From Eurosta solidaginis (Eukaryota > Arthropoda > Insecta > Diptera > Tephritidae), in the NCBI RefSeq assembly GCF_040869045.1, contig NC_090322.1, forward strand, positions 181,907,477-181,971,476: a stretch of DNA of 64,000 nucleotides, in the 5' to 3' direction. The position numbers and the translations under genes are program-made. The notes beneath the pieces are model-generated. The model was given only the letters and a program-made list of their open reading frames with translations, was not told the DNA's origin and did not search any database. Positions 35,299-46,780 of the stretch are shown one piece after another (position 1 is the stretch's first letter; each line of letters starts with the position of its first letter).

Positions 35299-35955
35299 AT
35301 TATTTTTTACGTTGGGGACAAATAATTATTTCGCAGATAAATTGATAACGAGCTGACTGAATACATTACGTGTTTCAAAAAAGACAAAATTTCAAGTACT
35401 TACCTGGGAAGTGATACTATTTTGCTTATGGGCTCCGTTGATTTGAGCACGAATTGGGGTAACAAATTTTGCAAACACTTCCAAAATCTTCAGTAACGTG
35501 TAAAAAAACTGGTTTTCGTACCTTGGTGCCTTTACTTGATCTTTTTATGTCTGCCTAAAGCTCATATAGATCATTATTAAGCTTCGACATACACAGCGCT
35601 GCCATTACTCGAAGGATCATAAATCTTCTGAGGAACTATGCGCTCCTTATCCTTGATGCGAAACACACTTTAACGGCCAGGAACCTTATGAAAAAGGTGG
35701 CTATTATGGATTTTTGGATTTTTTTGTTTTGTTCAATTTACAGATTGTTAATAATATATCTGAAAAGATCATGCAAAAAAACAATTCATTAAAAATTTGA
35801 TTGGTCGTTTTTGTTTCTTGATTGTCCCAGTACACAAATTTTCCGATTTTTATTTTATTTCATTTTTTTTCTTAGATATTTTTTTATTGCAGACGAAAAT
35901 GTTACATTTTTTTACGGCGAATGATTACTTCAAAAAAAAAAAATTTAAATTTACT

Positions 35956-36560
35956 CAAGGCGAATCCATACCAGGTGGTGGCAATGCGAATTCAACCAAT
36001 TCACCGTGCAGAAAAATGTCAAGTCAAAAGCAAATGTTCATTGATTTCGATTAACTCACATATTAGCCGTGTTTTTTTATACACGCGTATACGTTTACGT
36101 TTGCGGGTGAAAAAAACGCCTATCCTCGCTTAGATAATGCTTAGGAGACCCATCTAGCGGCAGTGGTTAAATAACTAGCTACATCCACAGGGTGTACCGA
36201 AAAGCGGAGACACAACCCTCTGATGGCCATAGGGTATATATACCATATAGCTAAATCAGTTGCGATGAATTGTGGACACACATAGAATACATAGAATTAG
36301 TGTAGAGGGTGAAACAAAAACACATATTTCAGTTACATCTGAGTATAATGCGTATTGAAATTTAGTAGTACACATTTTATGCGCAGCAATTTCAGAGGTG
36401 TATTTAAAGTTTGACGCTTAGCAGTCCATATAAAGTTTAAGCGTATAGACGTTTACGTGTAAAAAACACGGCTATTGTAGTACAAGGCGTTGTATAGAAA
36501 ATAATGAAGAAGAAACAATCAGCTGTTGCGATAACAACACCTGGTACTGAATTCGCCTTG
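35956..36560. mobile_element. Inverted-repeat element hosting a nested MITE
   Basis: The left end CAAGGCGAATCCATACCAGG and the right end (reverse complement CAAGGCGAATTCAGTACCAGG, one base longer) are inverted. A second element at 36065-36473 lies inside. No clear target duplication was found. Confidence 0.7.
36065..36473. mobile_element. MITE nested in the element at 35956
   Basis: The ends AGCCGTGTTTTTTTATACACG and its inverted counterpart at 36473 are bordered by ATT on both sides (36062-36064, 36474-36476). It is 409 bp and non-coding. Confidence 0.7.
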
Positions 36561-36584
36561 AATGTACTTTTATATGTATTTCGA

Positions 36585-36909
36585 TAGCCATTTCAAAAAC
36601 GCTCCGTATCAGAATATTTTTCAATAACGGCCTGTCTCACAATTTCCTCAGAAAACACATTGTCTCAGAAATAGGCTGAGGAAGGACCTATTTTAGAATT
36701 TTTTTCATAAACGCCCCAGCGTACGTCAAAATGTATTGAATTTATGCTGAAGTATCACCTTTTTGAAACAAATTCGGAGATAGGGCATTTTTGAATAAAG
36801 CTCTGAAGTAGGGCGTTCTTCAAACGAATTCTAAAATAGGAGATTTTTCAGCCGTTTTCTTAGAAAGCGCATTTTCGAAACGGCAGCTGGGATAGGGTTA
36901 TATTCCACT
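36585..36909. mobile_element. 29-bp foldback family, third copy
   Basis: It shares the CGTCAAAATGTATTGAAT centre and the flanking inverted arrays of ATTCTGAGATAGGG-like units with the copy at 9838. It ends GATAGGGTTATATTCCACT. Confidence 0.7.
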
Positions 36910-36926
36910 AGGCAGTCGATATACAG

Positions 36927-37443
36927 CAGCGACCACGAAAATAGAAGTGGCAAATTATTATAAAAATTTCTTCAATAAAATTAAAAAAAAAAAAATTGAA
37001 ATTTCGAGAAAATATTACCGAAATTTTGAACTTTGAATTTTATTTTTGAGTACGTAGTTTCGTATCCCAATCAAATTAAGTCTAACAAAGCAAAATTCGA
37101 ATTGATTTTTGGAAACTTTTCCAAAGGGTGCTTCAGGCTTTCTTCCATATAAAAAAAGTTATACGCTCTTCATATGGAAAAAAAAAATCCTTCCTAAACA
37201 AAATTTTTAAAAATCAATACGAAGTTCGAGAAGCCTTTAACTTGCAATTTTAGGCTAAAATTTATTTGGCCACAAATATCCTCGCACAAAAAAAATTTTC
37301 TGAACTCTAAATTATAGTTTCGAAATTTTTGTAAAACTTGTTCGAATTTTTCGATGAATTATTCTTAAATTATCGAAAAGTAAAAAACCAATATAACTGA
37401 CGAAATTTTATTTGAAATGACATTGCTACTTTCGTGTTCGCTG
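36927..37443. mobile_element. Foldback-like element, family shared with 22130
   Basis: The ends CAGCGACCACGAAAATAG and (reverse complement) CAGCGAACACGAAAGTAG are inverted. Inside, ATTCGAATTGATTTTTGG and its inverse flank a centre with CTTCCATAT/ATATGGAA. This is the same architecture as the element at 22130-22804. Confidence 0.7.
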
Positions 37444-37987
37444 TGGTACTTCTCGGAAAAATCTGCCCCGGCAGTCAAATTTTAAGCCAAGTAATGTAAC
37501 GGCGTACTAATGGTATAAATAATAAGAAAGTGGCTATTCGTGCGAAAAAAAAATGTTTTTTAACCCTAGTGAGACGTCTGTGAGACGTACGTCGTTTTAA
37601 TTTTACTCTCAGTCTGCTACAATCGTAAAGAGAGAACGTTCTCATTCTCAGTTTTCTCAGCTACCATTACCACCTTGTCAGTGGGGGTGTTTTTCAGTAG
37701 TAACTTTTTTGTTTGCTGAAATATATACGATTGTTTTTTAAAAATACGCCTAAGAGACTATCGTTATCTTTTACGTGACTACAAATTTTATATGTAATTT
37801 TTGCCTAAATGGTAATTTTAGCTAATATTTTTTTAAGTATAGTTTAAAACAGTTAATTCAATTGAAGTACAAAAAAATGTATTTTGTTTTATTTTTTTTG
37901 CTATAAACTGAGGTCCTTCGAAAAAGGCTGATTTTTGTAGGGACAAGTCCAAGACAAGTCAAACTTAATTTTTAATATATTAAAAAA

Positions 37988-38950
37988 CAATCAGACCAAT
38001 TCTAAATATTCTCGCGTAATTTTGTTCTCGCGGATTTTTTTATTCCCGCGGAAAAATTCCTCCAATTCTTTTCTCCTAGGGAGAAGAATAATTGGGGAAT
38101 AGGAATTTAGAATTTTCGAAGTCAGCTGTTTTGTCAATTGAAATTTCGTTGCGCATTTCTTATTTTGTTTAAAAAATTGTAAAGTTTAAATATTGTTGCC
38201 AATTTGTTTGAAATTAAGAAATAAGGTATAAACAATGCACATTATTGCATTTCATGTGGTATTCACTGAAATGAGTAATGAATTGGTGCCGCAGCAACAT
38301 CAACAGAGGAGCATAAGAAGAAGAAGACGGCGGGATAACACAAATCCACTGGAGTTGCCTGCTTTCATTCAGCAAAGCAATTTTCTGGCGGCCAAGTCGA
38401 GTTGAGTTCGCCTTTCGCTATGTGCCAAAATCTATTTAAGCCTTCTTAAAAAATCCTTGCCAAATTTCTGGATGGCTGCATCAAATATGCGAAGATCTCT
38501 TCCGTTGCTTATGATATACTTTTCGACTTAAAATAAAGAATATTGTGGTTGTTGTTGTTGTTGTATTAACAGTGAGAATATTGTGGTAGAATGTAAATAC
38601 ATATTTTAGCACAAATTTGTACAAATAAGTGTTTTTTCTTAAAATAACCAATTTCCTTTAACTATTTTGATGCATTCCCTTTAATTTAACTAGTGAAAAA
38701 ACTCTTATGAAATGGCAGAGAAATCTCCCTCACATTCATAATATATACTTTTCTCCCATAACCGGTTTCCGCTTTTTCGAACATTGCTCAGAATAGCAGG
38801 AAAGGGAGAAGTGAAAAAACTCTCAAAGAATTTTTATTTAGAATACGAGGAAAGGGAGAAGTGAAAAAACTCTCAAGGAATTTTTATTTAGAATACGAGG
38901 AATGGGAAAGGGAAAAAACTCGCACGGAATTTTCGTTTAGAATTGGGCTG
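37988..38950. mobile_element. Nested inverted-repeat element, possibly Harbinger-like
   Basis: The ends TCAGACCAATTCTAAA and (reverse complement) TCAGCCCAATTCTAAA are inverted within the piggyBac-type element. A short frame near 38235 contains RRRRRRDNTNPLELP, reminiscent of the NPLELP-type segment of Harbinger transposases, but it is broken soon after. That assignment is tentative. Confidence 0.55.
38791..38950. repeat. 50-bp tandem repeat, three units
   Basis: GAATACGAGGAAAGGGAGAA and variants start at 38791, 38841 and 38891, exactly 50 bp apart. A fourth truncated start is at 38941. Confidence 0.9.
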
Positions 38951-39121
38951 AATATTTTTCTTTAAAAAACATTTAAAACAAGTGAATATATATCAAATAA
39001 ATGATTTAAAAAAAAAAAAACAAAAACAAAATTTAAGTTTTTTTTATATCCTTCAACTTGAATCCGTCTCTCAGGTGTACGTTTCTATGGTAAAAAAATA
39101 ACGTTATCTTTCTAGGGTTAA

Positions 39122-40408
39122 AGAAAAAGATATAAAAAAAAAACAATATTTTCCGAAATTTTTGTACTGAATTTTGCGGACAAATAGGGAAAGTAAACTG
39201 TTATATTTTTTTTAAATTTTCAAACTTACTATTTTTTTAAAGTCATGTTTAATAACTTGGTAAAAAACTAATTAAAATTTATTTTCACAAGATAATATTT
39301 TTGAAGACTTTATTAAAATTAATTTATCATTCAAATAGTAACGAAATTATTGTTTTCAAGCCGAACAATTTTCGACGAGTTATTAAAAAAAAGATATTCG
39401 AATAGAAAATCGCTTAGTTTTGGAAAATGTTTGTCTCTCAATTGACAGGAGGAAAATATTTTGAAAAAAACCCAGAAGTCTTTTGAAAAATACAAATTTC
39501 AGCGATGCAAAATCTATCGCTAGAATAAATTGGCATGGAAAGCCACATAATTAAAGAGCAATATGGACGAGCCTGTAGTTGAGGTTGTTACATATCGACC
39601 CATTAGAAAGGCCGAAACTCAAACATTTTGTTAACATCGATGTATCTCAGACATTCTGTTTATATATCGATTCTCAGAGAAATCGCTCAAACAGTCAGAC
39701 ACATAAGCCCATATTATAGTCTGTATTGAAGGGTGTTAAGTTAAGTTCTTTGTGATTTGTTAAATGAAAATAATTAAAGTAAAATTGAAAACTCTTCTCA
39801 GAGAAAATTAATAATTTCGTTAAAACATTTTTAATGAGCTTCCTAAGAGAAGACCTTATTAATGATAACCTACTTTTAACCAAACATTGAAGTTACAACA
39901 TTTATATTATAAAAGGTCGATATATTTACAATTTAGCATACTTTTTCTTCATGAAATAAAAGACTTTATATCGTTGCAAATTCTAATTTGCTTTTTATTC
40001 AGATTACACAAATATGAAATTTATTAAAATTTTAATAAATGTTGTCAACCAATCGATATTCGATTATGTTTTGTTTCAATTATGCAAATACGAGTTTATA
40101 TGTACGTAAATATGTTTATACTGGGTGAGAGTTTATAAATCTTAGTAATATTTTAGCACGATGTCAATATAATAGTATTGCACATTAATATATATGAGCA
40201 AATACATATATTTTTAATTTAATGAGTATTACGAATTTAAACTAATAAATAAATATATTTTCACATAAGTTACGGTACCACCATTTTCTAACTTAAAACT
40301 ACAATATAAATAACTTAAAAAAACAAAAAACGAATAATGAGATCAAATAAAATAAAATAATTTTGGTGAAGAGTAAAAAAAAATTTCAATATATACTAAA
40401 AATATTCT
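39122..40408. other. hiw: hiw 3' flank and probable 3' UTR
   Basis: On the minus strand this follows the hiw coding end. AATAAA signals on that strand lie at 40020-40025 and 39994-39999 and are plausible poly-A sites. Otherwise it is AT-rich with no recognisable feature. Confidence 0.4.
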
Positions 40409-40630
40409 TTAAATTTCACGCTTTTCATAACCATTTCCTTCACGTTCATCGCGCTCGTCAGCACGCAGTACCACCTCAAAATGACGTCCTTCATTATCCA
40501 AATCCAACATTTTCACCTCAATCCATTCCTCGACCGGTATAAGATCAACACCACCAGCAACTGCTGATTCTGCATTCAACTGACGTCGCGCCACCGCCGC
40601 CGCCGCTGTTGTAGCCATAGCAGGATCATG
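40409..40630 (-). CDS. hiw: In-frame extension beyond the hiw stop (candidate readthrough)
   Basis: Directly after the hiw TAG (40631-40633) the same frame stays open for 73 codons to a TAA at 40409. It reads HDPAMATTAAAAVARRQLNA, later VEEWIEVKMLDLDNEGRHFE, and ends YEKREI. Base composition is about half G+C, in contrast to the AT-rich UTR beyond, and the peptide is acidic and looks protein-like. The stop context is TTT TAG C; a C after the stop is known to favour readthrough. PHR proteins normally end at CRNAxTF, so the extension would be lineage-specific. Alternatives are an intron removing the stop in some transcripts, or a fortuitous open 3' UTR. Confidence 0.45.
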   Translation of the reverse strand, partial: HDPAMATTAAAAVARRQLNAESAVAGGVDLIPVEEWIEVKMLDLDNEGRHFEVVLRADERDEREGNGYEKREI

Positions 40631-41114
40631 CTAAAACGTTTGCGCATTACGACACACACCACACCCCAATGCAAACTCTTCACCCGTTGCCGGATGTATA
40701 ATATGCAATGGACACTCATCGCCCATTAATTGTTTAGCTTTGGGACCAGCCGGACATTGTGGCAACTTATTTTTTGGTATATTTGTTAGACGTTGAAAAT
40801 CATCGTGGCAAGTGTCACAAAAATGTGTTGTGCCAAAACAAAAGAACACTGCAACAGAACAACAATAGCGACATTTATATTCGAGAAAATCGGTGCCATG
40901 TTTGGGACACATTTGCGCACGCGCCACATCTGAGCAACCACCACACACAAGTTCTTGTGGATCGAATATTTCACCCACTTCTACATCGCAACGTGCCTCG
41001 CCACCATAGTACGCCTTTTGACATTTGAAACACACATAATAAGCATAACGATCCATTGCCAAATTGGTAACATCTTTTGAATCGGTATCCTTGACGACGC
41101 CCTCATATTTAAGG
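40631..41114 (-). CDS. hiw: Highwire last exon: tandem-cysteine domain
   Basis: Highwire is a giant neuronal E3 ubiquitin ligase that restrains synapse growth and promotes axon degeneration by targeting DLK/Wallenda and Nmnat. This exon starts with the C of a split CG|C codon and reads LKYEGVVKDTDSKDVTNLAM, then the cysteine-rich RYAYYVCFKCQKAYYGGEAR. Further cysteine pairs (CGGCSD, CPKH, CRYCC, CDTCHDD, CPLH) follow, and it ends CGVCRNAQTF-TAG, the conserved C-terminus of the PHR family. The tandem-cysteine domain relays ubiquitin through catalytic cysteines to threonine in the human homologue MYCBP2. The acceptor is CCAATAG. Confidence 0.95.
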
Positions 41115-43110
41115 CTATTGGAAGATGTAAAAATTAATAAAAAAAAATGTTGGTGAAAACGATTTTCCCTTTTGTTAGTTAAGAAATTTCATTTGGCCGC
41201 CGACTTCAGAGGAGCATGTATGTGCCATTTATTCGATTTTGAGTTAACGAACTCTTTTAATTTGCGTTTCAATGTTCTTTGTTTGATCAACATAACGAGT
41301 ATTATGCGTACAAGAAGCTCAGAAAATTTCTCAATCCAGGCTACATAAATAGATCGATTCGAATGAACTTAATTTTGAAAAACCGCAAGTTTTTCTTTCC
41401 TAAAATTTAAATTTTTACACATTCATGTTACCGTTAAAATAATGTCAACGTGTTAAAGGAAGCTCATGCTATCTCGCTTCAGGTTTCCAATCGGCGGTGC
41501 CATTTTTTTATTTGATAAAAGTCTTTTGAGATATGGCCTTTATTAAGTTACTTTCCTTGAATATCACTGCCAAAAAAAACGTACCAGACTTTTGTTGGAT
41601 CTTGGAAATTTTTTTTTAAACGACATATCTCAAAATTTGGTCCAAGGTATTGGCTCAAAGACGTCCTATCTCAGTGTGCTTTCAACAACCCCTTTTCTTG
41701 GAATTACTTCCAAAAACGACGTATCTCAAAACTTGCTTCAACAAAGTTATCTTTTGCAAAAACGATCTTGAAATTTTTTTCACAAACGACTTCTTAAGAA
41801 CTAATATGGAAAAAGGGTGCCTTTGGAACAAATTCATCTAAATCAGATAGTAGTGGTTTTTGAAAAATTCTTTAAAAAATTCTGAGTTAGATTATTTTCA
41901 AACCGGCCGTGGAGACAGGGTGCCGGTTCGAGCCCAAACTCAACTGCCCTGCCTTTTATAAAAGGTGGTAGTTGAGATAAAGACCCAAGGGCACCAGTGG
42001 GTAAAAAGACTTCAACTACACCAGCGGTATGGCATGTTGTCGTTAGAGGCGATCAAATTCCACATGTTCCAAGGTTCGAAGAGTAAAAATCTCGTTTCCG
42101 AGTACAGAAGGGTTCCGGATTTATATCTGGTATATGACTGACTCCACATTTCTTTAAGTTTTGGCGGCTTGGTTTTTCTGTAACAACAACAAAAACGTAG
42201 GATCACAGCGTAAAACATTACGTTTTCGTGGTAGCCGCGCAATTACGAAAAGGTGTTCCCCTGATTGTACCCCTGCGTACCTGATAAATAACTAGCTGAG
42301 AACACTCCACATCGGTAACAATTCCCTAAAGCTTCAGGAATATAAGGTGATACTTATAGCTTAGACGAGCTTCTAAAATATTGAATGAGCGGCGTGAGCA
42401 ACAAATTTCAACACAAAGAATTCTTCAGGCTTCAGCTCATAAACGATAACATCGAGCTTGGAGCTTGATTAAGTTTTCTAGAGTAAATCATGTACTATAG
42501 CCGGTTCTACTTTGCTTTACCCGGTTGTTATTTTTGCTTAATCCAAAAGTCATCCATCACACACCGCTTAGTTGACGAAGTGTTGCTACAACAACGGAGT
42601 GAGTTTCTTTCATATGGCATAAAATCAGAATGCCGATTATTAAGCCTGCCGTGGATCGTCATTTTATGTCGCAGGAGCATAAGAGGTTCCTAAGGCCATG
42701 GATATCATGAGGAACGTATATTTCGAAATACATATATAAGTTGGTCAGTCTTTTTTTAACCTGAATAGGCGGAATCTACTTATTTGGAATATAGAACACG
42801 CTGGTCATTATCCATTTGGTAAAGCATATCCAGTGTGATTATACATCGCGCCGATCAAATATAGATCTAAGTTTGCTCAGTCATCATTGTCAATAATTGC
42901 CACCTAACCGCTAGGCCGATTTTGGATATAATAGATAATCGCCTTTTTAGAGACAACTGATGCAAATTGCAAACCTCAGGAGAGAAGAACTTTTCTTTTG
43001 TATACGCAAATGATCATCACATCAACTTTTTGATCATTAGAACATGTAGGTTGAGAAATTTATAGGGTGTGATCTTTGTTTATCGAGAGACGAAATTCCC
43101 TCATACTCAC
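41115..43110 (-). other. hiw: hiw intron with a 29-bp family copy
   Basis: This 2.0 kb intron separates the RING and tandem-cysteine exons. It contains the repeat at 41515. The remainder (41940-43110) holds no recognised feature beyond a small fragment near 42115 similar to the repeat at 44925. Confidence 0.6.
41515..41925. repeat. 29-bp foldback family, diverged copy
   Basis: Repeated ACGACxTATCTCAAAAxTTG units and, towards the right, AAATTCTGAGTTAGATT units match the family at 9838. It ends GAGACAGGGTGCCGGTTCGA. It is longer and more diverged than the other copies. Confidence 0.6.
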
Positions 43111-43304
43111 CGCATCAACGCCTTGCGCTTCACATCTTGTTTCAGTGAATCGATTGGTTCCAAAATATCAGCCAACAAATTGTGTTGTATATCTGCTTTG
43201 CAAATGGGACACAATGAGAAGCCGAATGTAATGCGAGGCCCACTCCAGCGCTTTTCAATAACTTTTTTGCAGCAATGATAATGGAAAACGTGACCGCATT
43301 GAAG
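43111..43304 (-). CDS. hiw: Highwire exon: second half of RING domain
   Basis: It reads LQCGHVFHYHCCKKVIEKRW, then ITFGFSLCPICKADIQHNLL, and ends KRKALMR on the split codon CG|C. The C-x-H-x3-H-x2-C and CPIC ligands complete the zinc-binding RING begun in the previous exon (CMIC). The RING recruits the ubiquitin-loaded E2. Acceptor TTTTAG and donor GTGAGT are canonical. Confidence 0.96.
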
Positions 43305-43369
43305 CTAAAAAAAAATAAAAGTTCATTGAAATTCGCTGTAAGAAATATATAAATCTAAAATTCTCTCAC

Positions 43370-43834
43370 CTGTATGGATGGCGCACATGAAAGCGCTTCC
43401 ACAAAGCATATCATGCACATATCGTCGGCATCTTGTGTTAATTTCGGTTCATGCAGCTCTTCAGCTGTTTTATTCTCACGTGCATGACAGACGTGTTGTA
43501 AGCATGGCAGGCATTTCTTTTCATTTGCCACGCCCCCACATGGATGATCGCAGGATTTTACCTTCATACATGAATTTGCTGCATGTTCTTGACACTGGGC
43601 ATCGGCGCAAACGTTACCGATTTCAAGTAGTCCTGAATTGCCTGTTATGCCACAGAAACGACAACGCCCCACTGCTTCCTGCGGGCCAGAAATAATTGTG
43701 TGACTACCATCGCGGAATTCTACCATTGCTTTGAGAGTCTTCGAGTCGGCTAAAGCGAGTAGCCAAAAGAGTTTGGTGCGTCCACAGGACTCGTGTAACT
43801 CAACACGTATTGCTTCTTCTTCCTCTTTACAAAC
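43370..43834 (-). CDS. hiw: Highwire exon: zinc-rich segment and first half of RING
   Basis: The 465-nt exon is in phase 0. It reads VCKEEEEAIRVELHESCGRT, a helical segment, then GRCRFCGITGNSGLLEIGNV and cysteine/histidine pairs (CADAQC, CDHPC, CLPCLQHVCH), and ends DDMCMICFVEALSCAPSIQ. CMIC supplies the first RING zinc ligands; the rest is in the exon at 43111. This matches the part of PHR proteins just upstream of the catalytic module. Confidence 0.96.
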
Positions 43835-45248
43835 CTGGGAATAAAAAATTGTTTATTATTATAGGCTGAGCTTAGAGAATTGTAAAGTTGAAAGGTGACT
43901 ACACGTCTCACTAAGTTCAGCAAGACGTTTTAGAATTCAAAGAAAGTTGCTTTGGAAGCTCCCCGGATTCATTTTCTCTGCTAAGCTTGCCTTGTTTGCG
44001 ATTATATATTTAGATAGATTTCATATAGTTTTTGTAGCATTTCCAAGTAACGTGGTCTATGCTGTAGGTCAAAGCGTCACCGGAGACATCCGAATCAAGG
44101 ACCTTAGCAGCGAATTGAGAAGACTCGTGGAAGAGGATAAGTGAACTAGGAGATGAAGCACTTAAGGCTCTTTAACTTCTCCGCTTGCGTGGAAAGCTTA
44201 GGTCAACCGCCAACGCCTTCCTAGTTCAACCCGGCGCAACACAGTGACAAGATATCAATTACTTGCGGGATCAAAAGCGATGAGTGTGAACTTATTGAGT
44301 ACGCACTTTATTCTGCATTCCTCAACGGACAGCACAACAGAAATTGCAGCGCGCTGAAGGGCATAAAATATTTTAGCGGTATGCATGCCAGTCCACAGAC
44401 CCGAAAGTTAGAGGGGCAAAAAAATCGGCCATTTAAACAAAATTGGGTAAGGTTTCCTCTTGCTTACCTTAAACTCACAGTGGTAGCGGAAACCCTTTGT
44501 GTTTGACGGAGGCACTTACTGATCGCATAGCTTACATCCCTTGATCTCTACTTTTAAACAGGAAAGGCTTGAAACAGCTCGAGCTCGAGCAAAAACACAG
44601 CACCAACAACGAGGTAGAATCATCCAATCGGATTATGCTCAACAATGCAGCCTTTGAGCTGACGAGACGTAAATATATCTTAGAAAGGCAATATCCACCG
44701 AACCATACCCACCGTCTCATAATGCTATACTTTTAAGCGGCAGTAACACTCACTGAAAATTATGGCCGCTATGCAAAGGATTGTCCCGTTACACTCGGGT
44801 ACGATTACTTTTAGATGGAATTCATGAAGACTTTTGATCGTATACAGTCCACACCAGGCCATGGATGCATTGAATGACATGGATAATCGGGCTTATTTCT
44901 TAAGCGTGCTAGTTTCCGGAACGTACTGGATTTATATCTCAACATCGGTGAAACTTCCCAACATCTTCGAGGAGTGTCTTTGTCGATAATACAATAACAA
45001 CAACATAACTTTCAGATACTAGACCTGTCTCATATATTGTTGTTGCAACACTCCTGGAAGATTTTTGGGAGTACTTCTAGAGTCACAGTATCAGTTTTCA
45101 ATGTCTTTCTCTAGAATATTAATATGAATCGCCTGTTGTTGTCGTTGTAGGAACGTACCGGATCTATATCCATCATCATCGATAGCACTCCCCAAAACCT
45201 CGCTACAACAACAATAACAACATTAATCACCTTCATACTTTCACTTAC
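43835..45248 (-). other. hiw: hiw intron with short dispersed-repeat fragments
   Basis: Two fragments of one short repeat lie at about 44925-45003 and 45135-45225. Both carry GGAACGTACyGGATyTATAT, CTCCCCA/TCCCAA motifs and CAACAACAA ends. The rest is unrecognised. Confidence 0.5.
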
Positions 45249-45590
45249 CGTCCGTTTATGCATTCTTGTCTTTCGATTTAAATGTAAGAATCGATCGCAA
45301 TCTCCACATAGTGAACCACACGTTTCACATTGGATTATAGCAGCAGTTTCGCCATCGTCATGATTGGTACACATTGGACGTGTATCGGAAACTTTGGACC
45401 ATTGCCCGGATGAAAGCTTCTCAACATGATCACGGTCAAGTACACAGAGGCTTGCCAAAGCTAACCAAAGGGTGGCCGTCTTCACGCAATGTTCAGGATT
45501 ACGAAAAACTTCATCCAAACGTGTTAAATTCAACACTGACTCAGCAATAGCGGCTTTCGTAATTTGTGACCATTTTTCACTCAATTTTCC
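45249..45590 (-). CDS. hiw: Highwire exon: helical segment and B-box-like zinc site
   Basis: The 114 codons run from GKLSEKWSQITKAAIAESVL through a helical region to SDTRPMCTNHDDGETAAIIQ and CETCGSLCGDCDRFLHLNRK. The Cys/His spacing (C-x2-H ... C-x2-C-x4-C-x2-C ... H) resembles a B-box zinc finger. The exon is in phase 0 at both ends: acceptor TTCTAG, donor GTAAGT. In PHR proteins such a segment precedes the RING module. Confidence 0.94.
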
Positions 45591-45664
45591 CTAGAATAAA
45601 ATAATAATAAAGTTAAAATAAGCATAAACATTTCAAAATCAAATCGTTTCATATCCAAACTCAC

Positions 45665-46701
45665 ACTTGCTAAATCGCGGACCAAACTAATGATACTTTC
45701 CGCCTGCTTAGTAGATATGACGCCATTTAAAAACCAACGTTGATTCAAATTTTTCTTAATCTCTTTCTTGTTTGCGCGCAATGTTGAACGTCCCATCTCA
45801 AATTCACCCGCCTCCACTTGTTGATCGAAACGAAAGGAGTGCGTTTTAATAGCCTCACCATCGCCTTCCTCAGCACTGTTCTCGCACTCTGCTTGCGTCA
45901 TGGACTTTGGTGTGGACGACGCCGGCTTTAGAAGATGCACAGATAAATCTAGTGAATTGCAGAGGCGCACAAATGTTGGCAACTTCTCGATATTCGGTTT
46001 GCTCGAAGTTGATTTGACTTTTACTTGCAACTGCAACGCCTTTGCTATGACAGACAAAAATATATCCAACAAACCCAAACGATTCATATCGAAATCGACT
46101 GCATTTTGGTGTGCTATGTTATAGTCAGCTGGTGGTAAACGTTGCACACCCATTAGCTCGGTAAAGGTTTCCGGTGTGATTTCTGGTAATATACGACGTA
46201 GTAAAGCGGTAACCTGACGTTGGACGCGATCACTGCCCGTATGCAATAGCGTCAGTAGATCTTTCAACAGTCCATGTTGATGTGAAAGATATGAACGCCC
46301 AACAACACTGCCGGAGAGTGCCAACACCATGCTCAGCATTTCAAAACAATAAGTGTCTGGTGCACGATAACGTTCAGAACTCGATTCACTCTTGGGATCA
46401 CCAGCTGAGGTAGCGGATGTACTAGTGGCATGTATATCCTTAAAACAATTTGCCAAATTAACAATTTCCCAATCTTCTTTAGAGCGATGAGCTTCCTTTT
46501 TGATTGCATGCACAATATGTACGATGACCTGCTTCTGCAGATGAGAGAGCTTGCTGCGAGAGAAGAGTATACCGACCATATGTTCGCGTAGATCCAAAGA
46601 ATCGGCGAGCATTGAATTACCACTAGAATCCATGCCGAGTATTGACTGATGGCCTGCATCCGAAGTGGTATTCGTGCTTATCAACTTACCAAAGACTTGA
46701 C
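45665..46701 (-). CDS. hiw: Highwire exon: helical central-C-terminal region
   Basis: The 1037-nt exon begins with GT of a split Gly codon and reads QVFGKLISTNTTSDAGHQSI. A mostly alpha-helical region follows (for example REHMVGILFSRSKLSHLQKQ and LLKDLLTLLHTGSDRVQRQV), reminiscent of armadillo/HEAT-like helices. It ends VRDLAS before GTGAGT. The residue pattern is highly conserved in PHR proteins after the DOC domain. Confidence 0.93.
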
Positions 46702-46780
46702 CTGCATGGAAAGAGGCAAAGAGAGAGAGAGAGTTAGAGTTAGAGAGCAACATAAAAGATGCACCAATTTCTCAACTCAC

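Larger units (their letters stand above)
37564..39117. mobile_element. piggyBac-type non-autonomous element
   Basis: The ends are CCCTAGTGAGACG (left) and, reverse-complemented, CCCTAGAAAGATAACG (right). Each is bordered by TTAA (37560-37563, 39118-39121). CCCTAGAAAGATA is the well-known piggyBac terminus. The 1.55 kb interior has no intact transposase and contains another nested element. Confidence 0.85.

Noticed and set aside
38537..38586. AGAATATTGTGGT repeated around a 24-bp GTTGTT-rich insert
   Set aside because: Looks like a target duplication, but the insert is too short to classify; slippage is equally likely.
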